DNA from: Photorhabdus laumondii subsp. laumondii
GTDB taxonomy: Bacteria > Pseudomonadota > Gammaproteobacteria > Enterobacterales > Enterobacteriaceae
Assembly (NCBI RefSeq): GCF_003343245.1
Contig: NZ_CP024901.1
Span: 2,356,001-2,420,000, forward strand
Length of the DNA: 64,000 bases
Direction: 5' to 3'
In this document: piece after piece, positions 17,257-26,753 of the stretch
Layout: each line of letters starts with the position of its first letter
Position numbering within the stretch: position 1 is the first letter of the stretch
Translations under genes and position numbers: made by a program
Notes under the pieces: model-generated
Told to the model about the DNA's origin: nothing
Databases searched by the model: none
Seen by the model: the letters and a program-made list of their open reading frames with translations, nothing else

Positions 17257-17928
17257 CTAAGACAATAAAAACCTTTCTGGGATATAGTGCTCAAAATTAT
17301 TGGCTCGAAAATACTCTTCCAACTGTTGACTGGAGTGAATCCCGATTTTGCGATATATTCTTAGCATATGTTCTTCAACCTCATGATAGGCGATATTCAA
17401 TATTTTCCCAATCTGTTTTTTGGGCTGTTTCTGTAAGAAGAGAAAGATAATATCCCACTCCTGTTGAGTAAAAAGATCGGAGGGGGGCTGGAATAGCAAG
17501 GATGGCGGTAATTTATCATAATATTGATGTAGGCAGGTCAATGAATACTCTTTAGCCTTCCACATATGGTACATAATTCCCATACAATGACCATTATCAT
17601 GATAAAGAGGCAATTTTTCACAAAAATAGGATGACAAAGTTTGCTCTTGCCCAAAAACATGGGTTTCAAGTGAACAGACTCTTTCGCCTTTAGTCATGAC
17701 ACTTTTATCGTGGAGAATAAACTCCTTGGCGAATTCAGCACCATCCCAGGGCAATTCATGATCATAAAGCCCTTCATAATCAAATGACGCTTTAAAATTA
17801 TGGATAAATTTTTTTGTGGCTGAATTACCGTAGATAAAGTTTGAAGAACTATCCTTGACTCCCCACGGTTCATTACTTATTTCCATTGTATTAATAACTT
17901 GAGGTGATAGTGAATAGTTATTTTTCAT
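17257..17928 (-). CDS. PAS4-LuxR solo regulator (P2), NYSLSPQ type
   Basis: A 223-residue protein. The PAS4 domain (20-115) reads SSSNFIYGNSATKKFIHNFK, and the DNA-binding domain is FTQQEWDIIFLF..KKQIGKILNIAYHEVEEHMLRIY, ending in IPERFLLS. With 29751-30419 and 31126-31800 it forms a subgroup having a LHQYYDKLP-type linker and a FLLS/FLLF end. The six short relics in the array carry the same SSSNFIY sequence, so they descend from a gene of this kind. It lies 27 bases downstream of P3. Confidence 0.85.
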   Translation of the reverse strand: MKNNYSLSPQVINTMEISNEPWGVKDSSSNFIYGNSATKKFIHNFKASFDYEGLYDHELPWDGAEFAKEFILHDKSVMTKGERVCSLETHVFGQEQTLSSYFCEKLPLYHDNGHCMGIMYHMWKAKEYSLTCLHQYYDKLPPSLLFQPPSDLFTQQEWDIIFLFLQKQPKKQIGKILNIAYHEVEEHMLRIYRKIGIHSSQQLEEYFRANNFEHYIPERFLLS

Positions 17929-17955
17929 ATTAGTAAAACTCCTTTATTCTAAAGG

Positions 17956-18636
17956 TTAAAGAAAAACTCTGTTTTTTGGATGGATAAATTTCTTTGGCAT
18001 ATAGAGATGATAATCATGAGTGCGACAATACTCTTCCAATTGATCACTAGAATGAACCCCAATTCTTCCATATATTCGTGAAATATGAGTTTCAACCGTA
18101 CGATAAGAAATATTTAACACCTTACCGGTTTGTTTACTGCTATGCTTTTGTAGCATAAGGAAAATAACATCCCATTCCCGTTGAGTAAAGAGATCAGTCG
18201 GTGGCTGGAACATAATAGATGCCGGCAGTTTTCCATGAAATAGCCAAGTAAATGAGGGATCCTGAGCTTGCCAACCATGATATATAATGCCTACACAGCT
18301 TCCGTCTTCATGATAAAGAGGATATTTTGCAAAAAAGTAAGATGATAGAATTTGTTCTTTTCCATGTATATGTGTCTCAAGTGAACATATTCTTTTCTCC
18401 TGTTCTACCACCTTTCTGTCATGGGCCATATATTCTTTGGCAAATTCGGCACCATCCCAAGGTAATTCATGCTCATAAAGCCCTTCATAGTCAAAATAGC
18501 TTGAAATATTTTGAAGGCGTTTACATGCTTGATTGACATAAATATAGCATGTGTTTTTATCTTTTATTCCCCAGGGTTCATTACTTTGCTCCATTGTATT
18601 AATAACTTGAGATGAAATAATTAGTTTATTGCTCAT
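17956..18636 (-). CDS. PAS4-LuxR solo regulator (P3), NKLIISS type
   Basis: 226 residues. It starts MSNKLIISSQVINTM; PAS4 core DKNTCYIYVNQACKRLQNIS; DNA-binding region FTQREWDVIFLMLQKH..GKVLNISYRTVETHISRIYGR. Its C-terminus (MPKKFIHPKNRVFL) is unlike the two common C-terminal forms of the array. An AAGGAGTGATAAC ribosome site is present. A PAS relic lies immediately upstream (18688-18897). Confidence 0.88.
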   Translation of the reverse strand: MSNKLIISSQVINTMEQSNEPWGIKDKNTCYIYVNQACKRLQNISSYFDYEGLYEHELPWDGAEFAKEYMAHDRKVVEQEKRICSLETHIHGKEQILSSYFFAKYPLYHEDGSCVGIIYHGWQAQDPSFTWLFHGKLPASIMFQPPTDLFTQREWDVIFLMLQKHSSKQTGKVLNISYRTVETHISRIYGRIGVHSSDQLEEYCRTHDYHLYMPKKFIHPKNRVFL

Positions 18637-18687
18637 GTTATCACTCCTTTTTCTTTAGCCTTGAAATTGGATTTTTTAATCTTATAA

Positions 18688-18897
18688 TCAATTTAACTCA
18701 CGACTACCTAAAATCCTAGGGTGGTTCATTATCATAAAATTCTTTATAATTAAATGATTGCTTAAAGTCACGAGTAAATCTTTTTTAGCTGAATTGCCAT
18801 AGATAAAGTTTGAAGAACTATCCTTTATTCCCCACGGCTCATTGCACTTTTCTATTGTGTTAATAAATTGAGGTGATATTGCATAGTTCTTCTTCAT
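18688..18897 (-). pseudogene. PAS4-LuxR N-terminal relic 1
   Basis: It starts MKKNYAISPQFINTIEKCNE with a good GGAGTT ribosome site, runs through SSSNFIYGNSAKK, then frameshifts and ends after 69 codons. No DNA-binding domain remains. Even in the other frames only traces of the PAS middle (FNYKEFYDNEPPW) survive. Confidence 0.8.
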
Positions 18898-18927
18898 ATT
18901 AGTGAGAACTCCTTTGTAATCTAAGGA

Positions 18928-19608
18928 TTAAGGAAACGTTCTGCTTCCAGGTTGCACAAATCTTTTTGGCACATAGAGATCATAATCATTGGTGCGACAA
19001 TATTCTTCCAATTGACGACTGGAATGAAGACCAATTCGTTTACATATGCGTGAGATATGGTTTTCAACCGTACGGTAGGAAATATTTAACATTATACCGA
19101 TTTGCTTATTGCTATATTTGTGTAACATCAGGAAAATAACATCCCATTCTCGTTGAGTAAAGCGATCGGTCGGTGGTTGGAACATAATATTGGCGGGCAA
19201 TTTTCCACGGAATAATCGGGTGAATGAGAAATCCTGAACTTGCCAACCATGATATATTGTTCCCATACAGCTTCCGTCTTCATGATAGAGAGGATATTTT
19301 TCAAAAAAGTAAGAGGACAGAATTTGCTCTTTAAAAAATTTATGTGTTACAAGTGAGCATATTCGTTCTTCTTTTTCCATTACTATTTTATCATTGGCCA
19401 TATACTCTTCAGAAAATTCAGCTCCGTCCCAAGGAAGATCATAATCATAAAGACCCTCATAGTCAAAGGAGCGTGAAATATTTTGAACGCGATTACATGC
19501 TTGATTAGCATAAATAAAGCATGAGTTTTCATCCTTGATTCCCCAGGGTTCATTACTCTGCGCCATTGTATTAATAACCTGAGGTGAGATGGCATGGTTC
19601 TTCTTCAT
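18928..19608 (-). CDS. PAS4-LuxR solo regulator (P4), KKN-ISPQ type
   Basis: 226 residues. N-terminus MKKNHAISPQVINTMAQSNE; PAS core DENSCFIYANQACNRVQN with FFKEQILSSYF; C-terminal form A (YRTVENHISRICKRIGLHSS, EEYC), ending VPKRFVQPGSRTFP. It is preceded by P5 with 29 bases between, and followed by relic 1. Form A differs from form B in the recognition-helix flank (ENH..ICKR against ETH..IYKR). Confidence 0.88.
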   Translation of the reverse strand: MKKNHAISPQVINTMAQSNEPWGIKDENSCFIYANQACNRVQNISRSFDYEGLYDYDLPWDGAEFSEEYMANDKIVMEKEERICSLVTHKFFKEQILSSYFFEKYPLYHEDGSCMGTIYHGWQVQDFSFTRLFRGKLPANIMFQPPTDRFTQREWDVIFLMLHKYSNKQIGIMLNISYRTVENHISRICKRIGLHSSRQLEEYCRTNDYDLYVPKRFVQPGSRTFP

Positions 19609-19637
19609 ATTAGTGAGATTCCTTTTTAATCTAAGGG

Positions 19638-20318
19638 TTAAAGAAACATTTTGCTTTCTGGATGTACAAATCTTTTTGGCACATAGAGATCATAGTCATT
19701 GGTGCGACAATATTCTTCCAATTGGCGACTGGAATGAAGACCAATTCGTTTACATATGCGTGAGATATGGTTTTCAACCGTACGGTAGGAAATATTTAAC
19801 ATTATACCGATTTGCTTATTGGTATATTTGTGTAATATCAGGAAAATAACATCCCATTCCCGTTGAGTAAAGCGATCGGTAGGTGGCTGGAACATAATAT
19901 TGGCGGGTAATTTTCCACGAAATAGTCGGGTGAATGAAAAATCCTGAGCTTGCCAACCATGATATATCACGCCCATACAGCTTCCGTTTTCATGATAGAG
20001 AGGATATTTTGCAAGAAAATAGGATGATAGAATTTGTTCTTTTCCGAATAAATGTGTTTCGAGTGAACATATTCTCTTTTCCTGTTCCATGACTTTTTGA
20101 TCATGAAGCATATATTCTTTGGCAAATTCGGCTCCATCCCAGGGTAATTCATATTCATAAAGACCTTCATAGTCAAAAGAACTTGAAATATTTTGAAGAT
20201 GTTTACATGCCTGATTGACATAAATAAAGCATGAGTTTTTATCTTTTATTCCCCAGGGCTCATTACTCTGTTCCATTGTATTAATAATCTGAGGAGAGAT
20301 GACATAGTTCTTATTCAT
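19638..20318 (-). CDS. PAS4-LuxR solo regulator (P5)
   Basis: 226 residues. N-terminus MNKNYVISPQIINTMEQSNE; PAS core DKNSCFIYVNQACKHLQN; variable patch ICSLETHLFGKEQ; C-terminal form A, ending VPKRFVHPESKMFL. The end mixes the PKRF of one class with the HPESKM of the other, as expected if 3' ends exchange. It is spaced 29-30 bases from both neighbours. Confidence 0.88.
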   Translation of the reverse strand: MNKNYVISPQIINTMEQSNEPWGIKDKNSCFIYVNQACKHLQNISSSFDYEGLYEYELPWDGAEFAKEYMLHDQKVMEQEKRICSLETHLFGKEQILSSYFLAKYPLYHENGSCMGVIYHGWQAQDFSFTRLFRGKLPANIMFQPPTDRFTQREWDVIFLILHKYTNKQIGIMLNISYRTVENHISRICKRIGLHSSRQLEEYCRTNDYDLYVPKRFVHPESKMFL

Positions 20319-20348
20319 ATTAGTAACAACTCCTTTTTAATCTAAGGA

Positions 20349-21029
20349 TTAAGGAAATATTCTGCTTTCTGGATGCACAAACCTTTCTGGTACATAGAGA
20401 TCATAATCATTGGTGCGACAATATTCTTCCAATTGACGACTGGAATGAAGACCAATTCGTTTACATATGCGTGAGATATGGTTTTCAACCGTACGGTAGG
20501 AAATATTTAATATTATACCGATTTGCTTACTGGTATATTTGTGTAATATCAGAAAAATAACATCCCATTCCCGTTGAGTAAAGCGATCGGTCGGTGGCTG
20601 GAACATAATATTGGCGGGTAATTTTCCACGAAATAGTCGGGTGAATGAAAAATCCTGAGCTTGCCAACCATGATATATTGTTCCTATACAGCTTCCGTCT
20701 TCATGATAAAAAGGATGTTTTTCAAAAAAATAAGATGAAAGAATTTGTTCTTTTCCATGTACATGTGTTATAAGTGAACGCATCCTTTCTTCTTTTTCCA
20801 TCACCATTCTGTCGTGAGTCATGTATTCTTCAGCAAATTCGGCTCCATCCCAGGGAAGATCATAATCATAAAGCCCCTCATAGTCAAAAGAGCTTGAAAT
20901 ATTTTGAACACGTTTACATGCTTGATTGGCATAAATAAAGCATGAGTTTTTATCTTTTATTCCCCAGGGCTCATTACTTTGCGCCATTGTATTAATAATC
21001 TGAGGGGAGATGACATAGTTCTTCTTCAT
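20349..21029 (-). CDS. PAS4-LuxR solo regulator (P6)
   Basis: 226 residues. N-terminus MKKNYVISPQIINTMAQSNE; PAS core DKNSCFIYANQACKRVQN; patch MRSLITHVHGKEQ; C-terminal form A with GIILNISYRTVENH, ending VPERFVHPESRIFP. Almost identical to P4 and P5 from the middle of the protein onward, while differing around residues 25-105. Confidence 0.88.
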   Translation of the reverse strand: MKKNYVISPQIINTMAQSNEPWGIKDKNSCFIYANQACKRVQNISSSFDYEGLYDYDLPWDGAEFAEEYMTHDRMVMEKEERMRSLITHVHGKEQILSSYFFEKHPFYHEDGSCIGTIYHGWQAQDFSFTRLFRGKLPANIMFQPPTDRFTQREWDVIFLILHKYTSKQIGIILNISYRTVENHISRICKRIGLHSSRQLEEYCRTNDYDLYVPERFVHPESRIFP

Positions 21030-21058
21030 ATTAGTGAGAACTCCTTTTAATCTAATGG

Positions 21059-21739
21059 TTAAGGAAACATTTTGCTTTCTGGATGCACAAACCTTTCTGG
21101 CACATAGAGATCATAATCATTGGTGCGACAATATTCTTCCAATTGACGACTGGAATGAAGACCAATTCGTTTACATATGCGTGAGATATGGTTTTCAACC
21201 GTACGGTAGGAAATATTTAGCATCCTACCGATTTGCTTACTGGTATATTTGTGTAATAGGAGGAAAATAACATCCCATTCCCGTTGAGTAAATAAATCAG
21301 TCGGTGGCTGGAACATAATATTGGCGGGTAATTTTCCATGAAATAATCGGGTGAATGAAAAATCCTGAGCTTGCCAACCATGATAAATAGTTCCCATACA
21401 ACTTCCGTCTTCATGATAAAGAGGATGTTTTTCAAAAAAATAGGATGACAGAATTTGTTCTTTTCCAAAAGTATGTGTTACAAGCAAACATACTCCTTCT
21501 TCTTTTTCCATCACCTTTTGATCATGAGCGATGTATTCTTTGGCAAATTCGGCCCCATTCCAGGGTAATTCATTATCATAAAGCCCTTCAAAATCAAAGG
21601 AACGTGAAATATTGAGAAGACGTTTACATGCCTGATTGACATAAATGTGGCATGAGTTTTTATCTTTTATTGCCCAGGGGGCATTACTTTGCTCCATTGT
21701 ATTAATAATCTGAGGAGAGATGACATAGTTCTTCTTCAT
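21059..21739 (-). CDS. PAS4-LuxR solo regulator (P7)
   Basis: 226 residues. N-terminus MKKNYVISPQIINTMEQSNA with PWAIKD in place of the usual PWGIKD; PAS core CHIYVNQACKRLLNISRSFD; patch VCLLVTHTFGKEQ; GRMLNISYRTVENHISRICKR, that is the first part of form B joined to form A, ending VPERFVHPESKMFP. The G-to-A change sits at the mouth of the PAS fold and may alter ligand preference (inferred). Confidence 0.88.
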   Translation of the reverse strand: MKKNYVISPQIINTMEQSNAPWAIKDKNSCHIYVNQACKRLLNISRSFDFEGLYDNELPWNGAEFAKEYIAHDQKVMEKEEGVCLLVTHTFGKEQILSSYFFEKHPLYHEDGSCMGTIYHGWQAQDFSFTRLFHGKLPANIMFQPPTDLFTQREWDVIFLLLHKYTSKQIGRMLNISYRTVENHISRICKRIGLHSSRQLEEYCRTNDYDLYVPERFVHPESKMFP

Positions 21740-21769
21740 ATTAGTAACAACTCCTTTTTAATTTAAGGG

Positions 21770-22450
21770 TTAAGGAAACATTTTGCTTTCTGGATGCACA
21801 AACCTTTCTGGTACATAGAGATCATAATCATTGGTGCGACAATAATCTTCTAATTGACGAGTAGAATGAAGACCAATTCGTTTATATATGCGTGATATAT
21901 GGGTTTCAACCGTACGATAGGAAATATTTAACATTCTACCGATTTGCTTGCTGGTATATTTGTGTAATAGGAGGAAAATAACATCCCATTCCCGTTGAGT
22001 AAAGAGATCAGTCGGTGGTTGAAATAATATAGATGCAGGAAGTTTTCCATAAAATAGTCGAGTAAGTGAGAAATCTTGGGCTTTCCATGCATGGAGAAAG
22101 AGACCGATACATTCGTTTTCATCATTATAGATTGGATATTTTTCCGAAAAATAAGATGATAGAAATTTATCTTTCCCATATGTATGTGTTTCAAGTGAAC
22201 ATATTCTTTTCTCTTGTTTCATAACATTTTTATCGTGAATAACGAATTCTTTTGCAAATTCAGCCCCGTTCCAGGGGAGTTCACTATCATTTTTCCCTTC
22301 ATAATCAAATAAATCTGGGAGATTTTGGATTTGTCTAAATGCCAAATTACCAAAAACCCAACATGAGTTTTTGTCTTTGATTGCCCAAGGTTCATTACTT
22401 TGTTGCATAGTATTAATAACTTGAGGCGAAATAATTAATTCATTTTCCAT
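21770..22450 (-). CDS. PAS4-LuxR solo regulator (P8)
   Basis: 226 residues. Hybrid start MENELIISPQVINTMQQSNE with PWAIKD; an unusual PAS core (SCWVFGNLAFRQIQNLPDLF) and NDENECIGLFLHAW in place of EDGSCMGTIYHGW; C-terminal form B (TVETHISRIYKRIGLHST, EDYC), ending VPERFVHPESKMFP. A PAS relic lies between it and P9. Confidence 0.88.
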   Translation of the reverse strand: MENELIISPQVINTMQQSNEPWAIKDKNSCWVFGNLAFRQIQNLPDLFDYEGKNDSELPWNGAEFAKEFVIHDKNVMKQEKRICSLETHTYGKDKFLSSYFSEKYPIYNDENECIGLFLHAWKAQDFSLTRLFYGKLPASILFQPPTDLFTQREWDVIFLLLHKYTSKQIGRMLNISYRTVETHISRIYKRIGLHSTRQLEDYCRTNDYDLYVPERFVHPESKMFP

Positions 22451-22497
22451 GTTATCATTCCTCTTTCTAGCCTTAAAATTAGATATTTGATATTTAA

Positions 22498-22680
22498 CTC
22501 ACGACTACCTCAAACCCTAGGATAGTTTATAATCAAATAATTGTTTAACATTGATGAATAAATTTTTTTATCTGCATTGCTGTAGATAAAGTTTGAAGAA
22601 CTATCCGTTATTTCCCACGGTTCATTGTTCATCTCCATTGTACTAATAATCTGAGGTGATAGTGCATAGTTCTTTTTCAT
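22498..22680 (-). pseudogene. PAS4-LuxR N-terminal relic 2
   Basis: It reads from 22680 as MKKNYALSPQIISTMEMNNE, with SSSNFIYSNADKK, then loses frame; the last part still resembles the GSRELN tail of relics 1 and 3. No helix-turn-helix. Confidence 0.75.
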
Positions 22681-22710
22681 ATCAGTAAAAACTCCTTTTT
22701 AATCTAATGG

Positions 22711-23394
22711 TCAAGGAAACATTTTGCTTCTAGGTTGCACAAATCTTTTTGGCACGTAGAGATCATAATCATTGGTGCGACAATAATCTTCTAATTGACG
22801 AGTAGAATGAAGACCAATTCGTTTATATATGCGTGATATATGGGTTTCAACCGTACGATAGGAAATATTTAGCATCCTACCGATTTGCTTACTGGTATAT
22901 TTGTGTAATAGGAGGAAAATAACATCCCATTCCCGTTGAGTAAAGAGATCAGTTGGTGGTTGAAATAATATAGAAGCAGGAAGTTTTCCATAAAATAGCC
23001 GGGTGAATGAAAAATCCTGAGCTTTCCACATATGATATATAGTTCCTATGCAATCCCCGTTATCATGGTAAATAGGCGTTTTTTCACAAAAGTAAGACGA
23101 TAGAAATTTATCTTTGCCAAACAGATGTGTTTCAAGAGAACATACCCTTCCTCCTCTTTCCATTACACTTTTATCATGAGCAATAAATTCTTTTGCAAAT
23201 TCAGCTCCATCCCAGTTGAGATCATCATCATAAAGCCCTTCATAATTAAATGATTTTTTAAAATCATGAATGAACTGTTTTGTTGCTGAATTACCATAAA
23301 TAAAGCATGAGTTCTTGTCTTTTATTCCCCAAGGATCATTACTCTGCTCCATTGTATTAATAACTTGAGATGAAATAATTAATTCATTTTCCAT
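22711..23394 (-). CDS. PAS4-LuxR solo regulator (P9), mosaic PAS
   Basis: 227 residues. Start MENELIISSQVINTMEQSND. The PAS front half (FIYGNSATKQFIHDFKKSFN) is that of P2 (FIYGNSATKKFIHNFKASFD), not of its neighbours, and accounts for the one-residue longer protein. C-terminal form B, but ending VPKRFVQPRSKMFP, the form A class end. This is the clearest mosaic of the array. Confidence 0.88.
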   Translation of the reverse strand: MENELIISSQVINTMEQSNDPWGIKDKNSCFIYGNSATKQFIHDFKKSFNYEGLYDDDLNWDGAEFAKEFIAHDKSVMERGGRVCSLETHLFGKDKFLSSYFCEKTPIYHDNGDCIGTIYHMWKAQDFSFTRLFYGKLPASILFQPPTDLFTQREWDVIFLLLHKYTSKQIGRMLNISYRTVETHISRIYKRIGLHSTRQLEDYCRTNDYDLYVPKRFVQPRSKMFP

Positions 23395-23436
23395 GTTATC
23401 ATTCCTCTTTCTAGCCTTAAAATTAGATATTTGATC

Positions 23437-23634
23437 TTATAATCTATTTAACTCACGACTACCCCAAACCCTAGGGTAGTTTATAATCAAATAATTGTTT
23501 AACATTATGAATAAATTTTTTTTATCTGCATTGCTGTAGATAAAGTTTGAAGAACTATCCGTTATTCCCCACGGCTCATTGTTCATCTCCATTGTATTAA
23601 TAATCTGAGGAGAGATAACATAGTTCTTATTCAT
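23437..23634 (-). pseudogene. PAS4-LuxR N-terminal relic 3
   Basis: MNKNYVISPQIINTMEMNNE, SSSNFIYSNADKK, then a frameshift and stop after 65 codons. Very similar to relics 2 and 4-6; it keeps its ribosome site. Confidence 0.8.
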
Positions 23635-23664
23635 ATTAGTAACAACTCCTTTTTAATCTAAGGG

Positions 23665-24345
23665 TTAAGGGAGCATTCTGCTTCCAGATTGCACAAATCT
23701 TTTTGGCACATAGAGATCATAATCATTGGTGCGACAATATTCTTCCAATTGCCGACTGGAATGAAGACCAATTCGTTTACATATGCGTGAGATATGATTT
23801 TCAACCGTACGGTAGGAAATATTTAACATTATACCGATTTGCTTATTGGTATATTTTTGTAACATCAGGAAAATAACATCCCATTCTCGTTGAGTAAAGA
23901 GATCAGTCGGTGGTTGAAATAATATAGAAGCTGGAAGTTTTCCACGAAATAACCGAGTGAATGAAAAATCCTGAGCTTGCCAAGCATGATATATCGTTCC
24001 CATACAACTTCCGTCTTCATGGTAAAAAGGATATTTTGCACAAAAGTAGGATGACAGAATTTGTTCTTTCCCAAATACATGTGTCTCTAGTGAACACACT
24101 CTTTCTTCTTTCTCCATCACTTTTTGATCATGAGCGATGTATTCCTTGGCAAATTCGGCTCCATCCCAAGGTATTTCATCATCATAAAACCCTTCAAATT
24201 CAAATGAACTTGAAATATTCTTAATAGATTTTAATGCCAAATTACCATAAATAAAGCATGAATTTTTATCCTTTATTCCCCAAGGATCATTACTTTGCTC
24301 TAATGTATTAATAACTTGAGATGAAATAATTAATTTATTGTCCAT
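23665..24345 (-). CDS. PAS4-LuxR solo regulator (P10)
   Basis: 226 residues. Start MDNKLIISSQVINTLEQSND; PAS core FIYGNLALKSIKNISSSFEF with FYDDEIPWDG; C-terminal form A, ending VPKRFVQSGSRMLP. Its last 80 or so residues match P11 almost exactly, while the linker (PASILFQPPTDLF) is that of form B genes. Confidence 0.88.
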   Translation of the reverse strand: MDNKLIISSQVINTLEQSNDPWGIKDKNSCFIYGNLALKSIKNISSSFEFEGFYDDEIPWDGAEFAKEYIAHDQKVMEKEERVCSLETHVFGKEQILSSYFCAKYPFYHEDGSCMGTIYHAWQAQDFSFTRLFRGKLPASILFQPPTDLFTQREWDVIFLMLQKYTNKQIGIMLNISYRTVENHISRICKRIGLHSSRQLEEYCRTNDYDLYVPKRFVQSGSRMLP

Positions 24346-24362
24346 GTATTACTCCTTTTTCT

Positions 24363-24475
24363 TTAGCTGCATTGCTGTAAATAAAGTTTGAAGAACTATC
24401 CGTTATTCTCCACGGCTCATTGTTCATCTCCATTGTATTAATAATCTGAGGAGAGATAACATAGTTCTTATTCAT
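24363..24475 (-). pseudogene. PAS4-LuxR N-terminal relic 4
   Basis: MNKNYVISPQIINTMEMNNE through SSSNFIYSNAAK, about 38 codons, joined directly to the ribosome-site region of P10 (AAAGAAAAAGGAGTAATAC). The join shows a deletion from within the PAS to the leader of the next gene. Confidence 0.75.
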
Positions 24476-24505
24476 ATTAGTAACAACTCCTTTTTAATCT
24501 AAGGG

Positions 24506-25186
24506 TTAAGGGAGCATTCTGCTTCCAGATTGCACAAATCTTTTTGGCACGTAGAGATCATAATCATTGGTGCGACAATATTCTTCCAATTGCCGACTGG
24601 AATGAAGACCAATTCGTTTACATATACGTGAGATATGATTTTCAACCGTACGGTAGGAAATATTTAACATTATACCGATTTGCTTATTGGTATATTTTTG
24701 TAACATCAGGAAAATAACATCCCATTCCCGTTGAGTAAAGAGATCGGTCGGTGGCTGGAACATAATATTGGCTGGCAATTTTCCACGAAATAGTCTGGTG
24801 AATGAGAAATCCTGAGCTTGCCAACCATGATATATCGTTCCCATACAACTTCCGTTTTCATGATAAAGAGGATATTTTTCAAAAAAATAAGATGAAAGAA
24901 TTTTTTCTTTTCCAAAAGTATGTGTTAAAAACAAACATACTCTTTCTTCTTTTTCCATCACCTTTTGATCATGAGCGATGTATTCTTTGGCAAATTCGGC
25001 CCCATCCCAAGGTAACTCATGCTCATAAAGTCCTTCAAATTCAAATGAACTTGAAAAATTCTTAAGAGATTTTAATGCCAAATTGCCATAGATAAAGCAT
25101 GAGTTTTTATCCTTTATTCCCCACGGGTCATTACTTTGCTTCAATGTATTAATAACTTGAGATGAAATAATTAGTTTATTGTCCAT
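24506..25186 (-). CDS. PAS4-LuxR solo regulator (P11)
   Basis: 226 residues. Start MDNKLIISSQVINTLKQSND; PAS core FIYGNLALKSLKNFSSSFEF with LYEHELPWDG; patch VCLFLTHTFGKEK; linker PANIMFQPPTDLF; C-terminal form A, ending VPKRFVQSGSRMLP. Together with relic 4 and P10 it forms a recent tandem duplicate unit. Confidence 0.88.
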   Translation of the reverse strand: MDNKLIISSQVINTLKQSNDPWGIKDKNSCFIYGNLALKSLKNFSSSFEFEGLYEHELPWDGAEFAKEYIAHDQKVMEKEERVCLFLTHTFGKEKILSSYFFEKYPLYHENGSCMGTIYHGWQAQDFSFTRLFRGKLPANIMFQPPTDLFTQREWDVIFLMLQKYTNKQIGIMLNISYRTVENHISRICKRIGLHSSRQLEEYCRTNDYDLYVPKRFVQSGSRMLP

Positions 25187-25202
25187 GTATTACTCCTTTT
25201 TC

Positions 25203-25315
25203 TTTAACTGCATTGCTGTAAATAAAGTTTGAAGAACTATCCGTTATTCCCCACGGCTTATTGTTCATCTCTATTGTATTAATAATCTGAGGTGATAGTG
25301 CATAGTTCTTCTTCA
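25203..25315 (-). pseudogene. PAS4-LuxR N-terminal relic 5
   Basis: MKKNYALSPQIINTIEMNNK, ITDSSSNFIYSNAV, cut at the same place as relics 4 and 6 and joined to the leader of P11. Confidence 0.75.
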
Positions 25316-25346
25316 TATCAGTAAAAACTCCTTTTTAATCTAATGG

Positions 25347-26027
25347 TCAAGGAAACATTTTGCTTTCTGGATGCACAAACCTTTCTGGTACATAGAGATC
25401 ATAATCATTGGTGCGACAATAATCTTCTAATTGACGAGTAGAATGAAGACCAATTCGTTTATATATGCGTGATATATGGGTTTCAACCGTACGATAGGAA
25501 ATATTTAACATTCTACCGATTTGCTTGCTGGTATATTTGTGTAATAGGAGGAAAATAACATCCCATTCCCGTTGGGTAAAGAGATCAGTCGGTGGTTGAA
25601 ATAATATAGAGGCAGGAAGTTTTCCATAAAATAGTCGGGTGAATGAAAAATCCTGGACTTGCCAACCATGAAATATCGTTCCCATACAACTTCCGTCTTC
25701 GTGGTAAAGAGGGTATTTTTCACAAAAATAGGATGACAGAATTTGTTCTTTCCCAAATAGATGTGTTTCGAGTGAACATATCCTTTCTTTTTCTTCCATC
25801 ACTATTTTATCTTGAGTCACATGTTCTTTAGCAAATTCAGCACCATTCCAAGGAATTTCATCATCGAAAAGCCCTTCATAGTTAAAAGAATTTGGAACAT
25901 TATGAAGAGATTTTAATGCCAAATTAACATAAATAAGGCATGAATTCTCATCTTTTATTCCCCAAGGATCATTACTCTGCTCCATTGTATTAATAACTTG
26001 AGATGAAATAATTAGTTTATTGCTCAT
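25347..26027 (-). CDS. PAS4-LuxR solo regulator (P12)
   Basis: 226 residues from the ATG at 26027, which follows AAGGAGTAATAAC; a longer frame from 26057 would run into P13 and lacks a ribosome site. Start MSNKLIISSQVINTMEQSND; PAS core CLIYVNLALKSLHNVPNSFN with HVTQDKIVMEEKER; C-terminal form B, ending VPERFVHPESKMFP. P13 lies directly upstream with 26 bases between and no relic. Confidence 0.88.
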   Translation of the reverse strand: MSNKLIISSQVINTMEQSNDPWGIKDENSCLIYVNLALKSLHNVPNSFNYEGLFDDEIPWNGAEFAKEHVTQDKIVMEEKERICSLETHLFGKEQILSSYFCEKYPLYHEDGSCMGTIFHGWQVQDFSFTRLFYGKLPASILFQPPTDLFTQREWDVIFLLLHKYTSKQIGRMLNISYRTVETHISRIYKRIGLHSTRQLEDYCRTNDYDLYVPERFVHPESKMFP

Positions 26028-26053
26028 GTTATTACTCCTTTTTAATCTAATGG

Positions 26054-26734
26054 TCAAGGAAACATTTTGCTTCTAGGTTGCACAAATCTTTTTGGCACGT
26101 AGAGATCATAATCATTGGTGCGACAATATTCTTCCAATTGCCGACTGGAATGAAGACCAATTCGTTTACATATGCGTGAGATATGGTTTTCAACTGTACG
26201 GTAGGAAATATTTAACATTATACCGATTTGCTTATTGGTATATTTTTGTAACATCAGGAAAATAACATCCCATTCCCGTTGAGTAAAGAGATCGGTCGGT
26301 GGTTGGAACATAATATTGGCTGGCAATTTTCCATGAAATAACCGGGTGAATGAGAAATCCTGAACTTGCCAACCATGAAACATCGTTCCCATACAGCTTC
26401 CGTCTTCGTGATAAAGAGGGTATTTTTCAAAAAAATAAGACGAAAGAATTTGTTCTTTTCCAAATTTATGTGTTAAAAGCAAACATATTCTTTCTTCTTT
26501 TTCCATCACTTTTTGATCATGAATGATATATTCTTTGGCAAATTCGGCCCCACCCCAAGGAATTTCATCATCGTAAAGTCCTTCATAGTCAAAAGAGCTT
26601 GAAATGTTTTGAAGATGTTTACATGCTTGATTGGCATACATGAAGCGTGAGTTTTTATCCTTTATTGCCCACGGGGCATTACTCTGCTCCATTGTATTAA
26701 TAACTTGAGATGAAATAATTAGTTTATTGTCCAT
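26054..26734 (-). CDS. PAS4-LuxR solo regulator (P13)
   Basis: 226 residues. Start MDNKLIISSQVINTMEQSNA with PWAIKD as in P7; PAS core RFMYANQACKHLQNISSSFD; PWGGAEF replaces PWDGAEF; C-terminal form A, ending VPKRFVQPRSKMFP. Relic 6 lies upstream. Confidence 0.88.
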   Translation of the reverse strand: MDNKLIISSQVINTMEQSNAPWAIKDKNSRFMYANQACKHLQNISSSFDYEGLYDDEIPWGGAEFAKEYIIHDQKVMEKEERICLLLTHKFGKEQILSSYFFEKYPLYHEDGSCMGTMFHGWQVQDFSFTRLFHGKLPANIMFQPPTDLFTQREWDVIFLMLQKYTNKQIGIMLNISYRTVENHISRICKRIGLHSSRQLEEYCRTNDYDLYVPKRFVQPRSKMFP

Positions 26735-26753
26735 GCTATTACCCCTTTTTCTT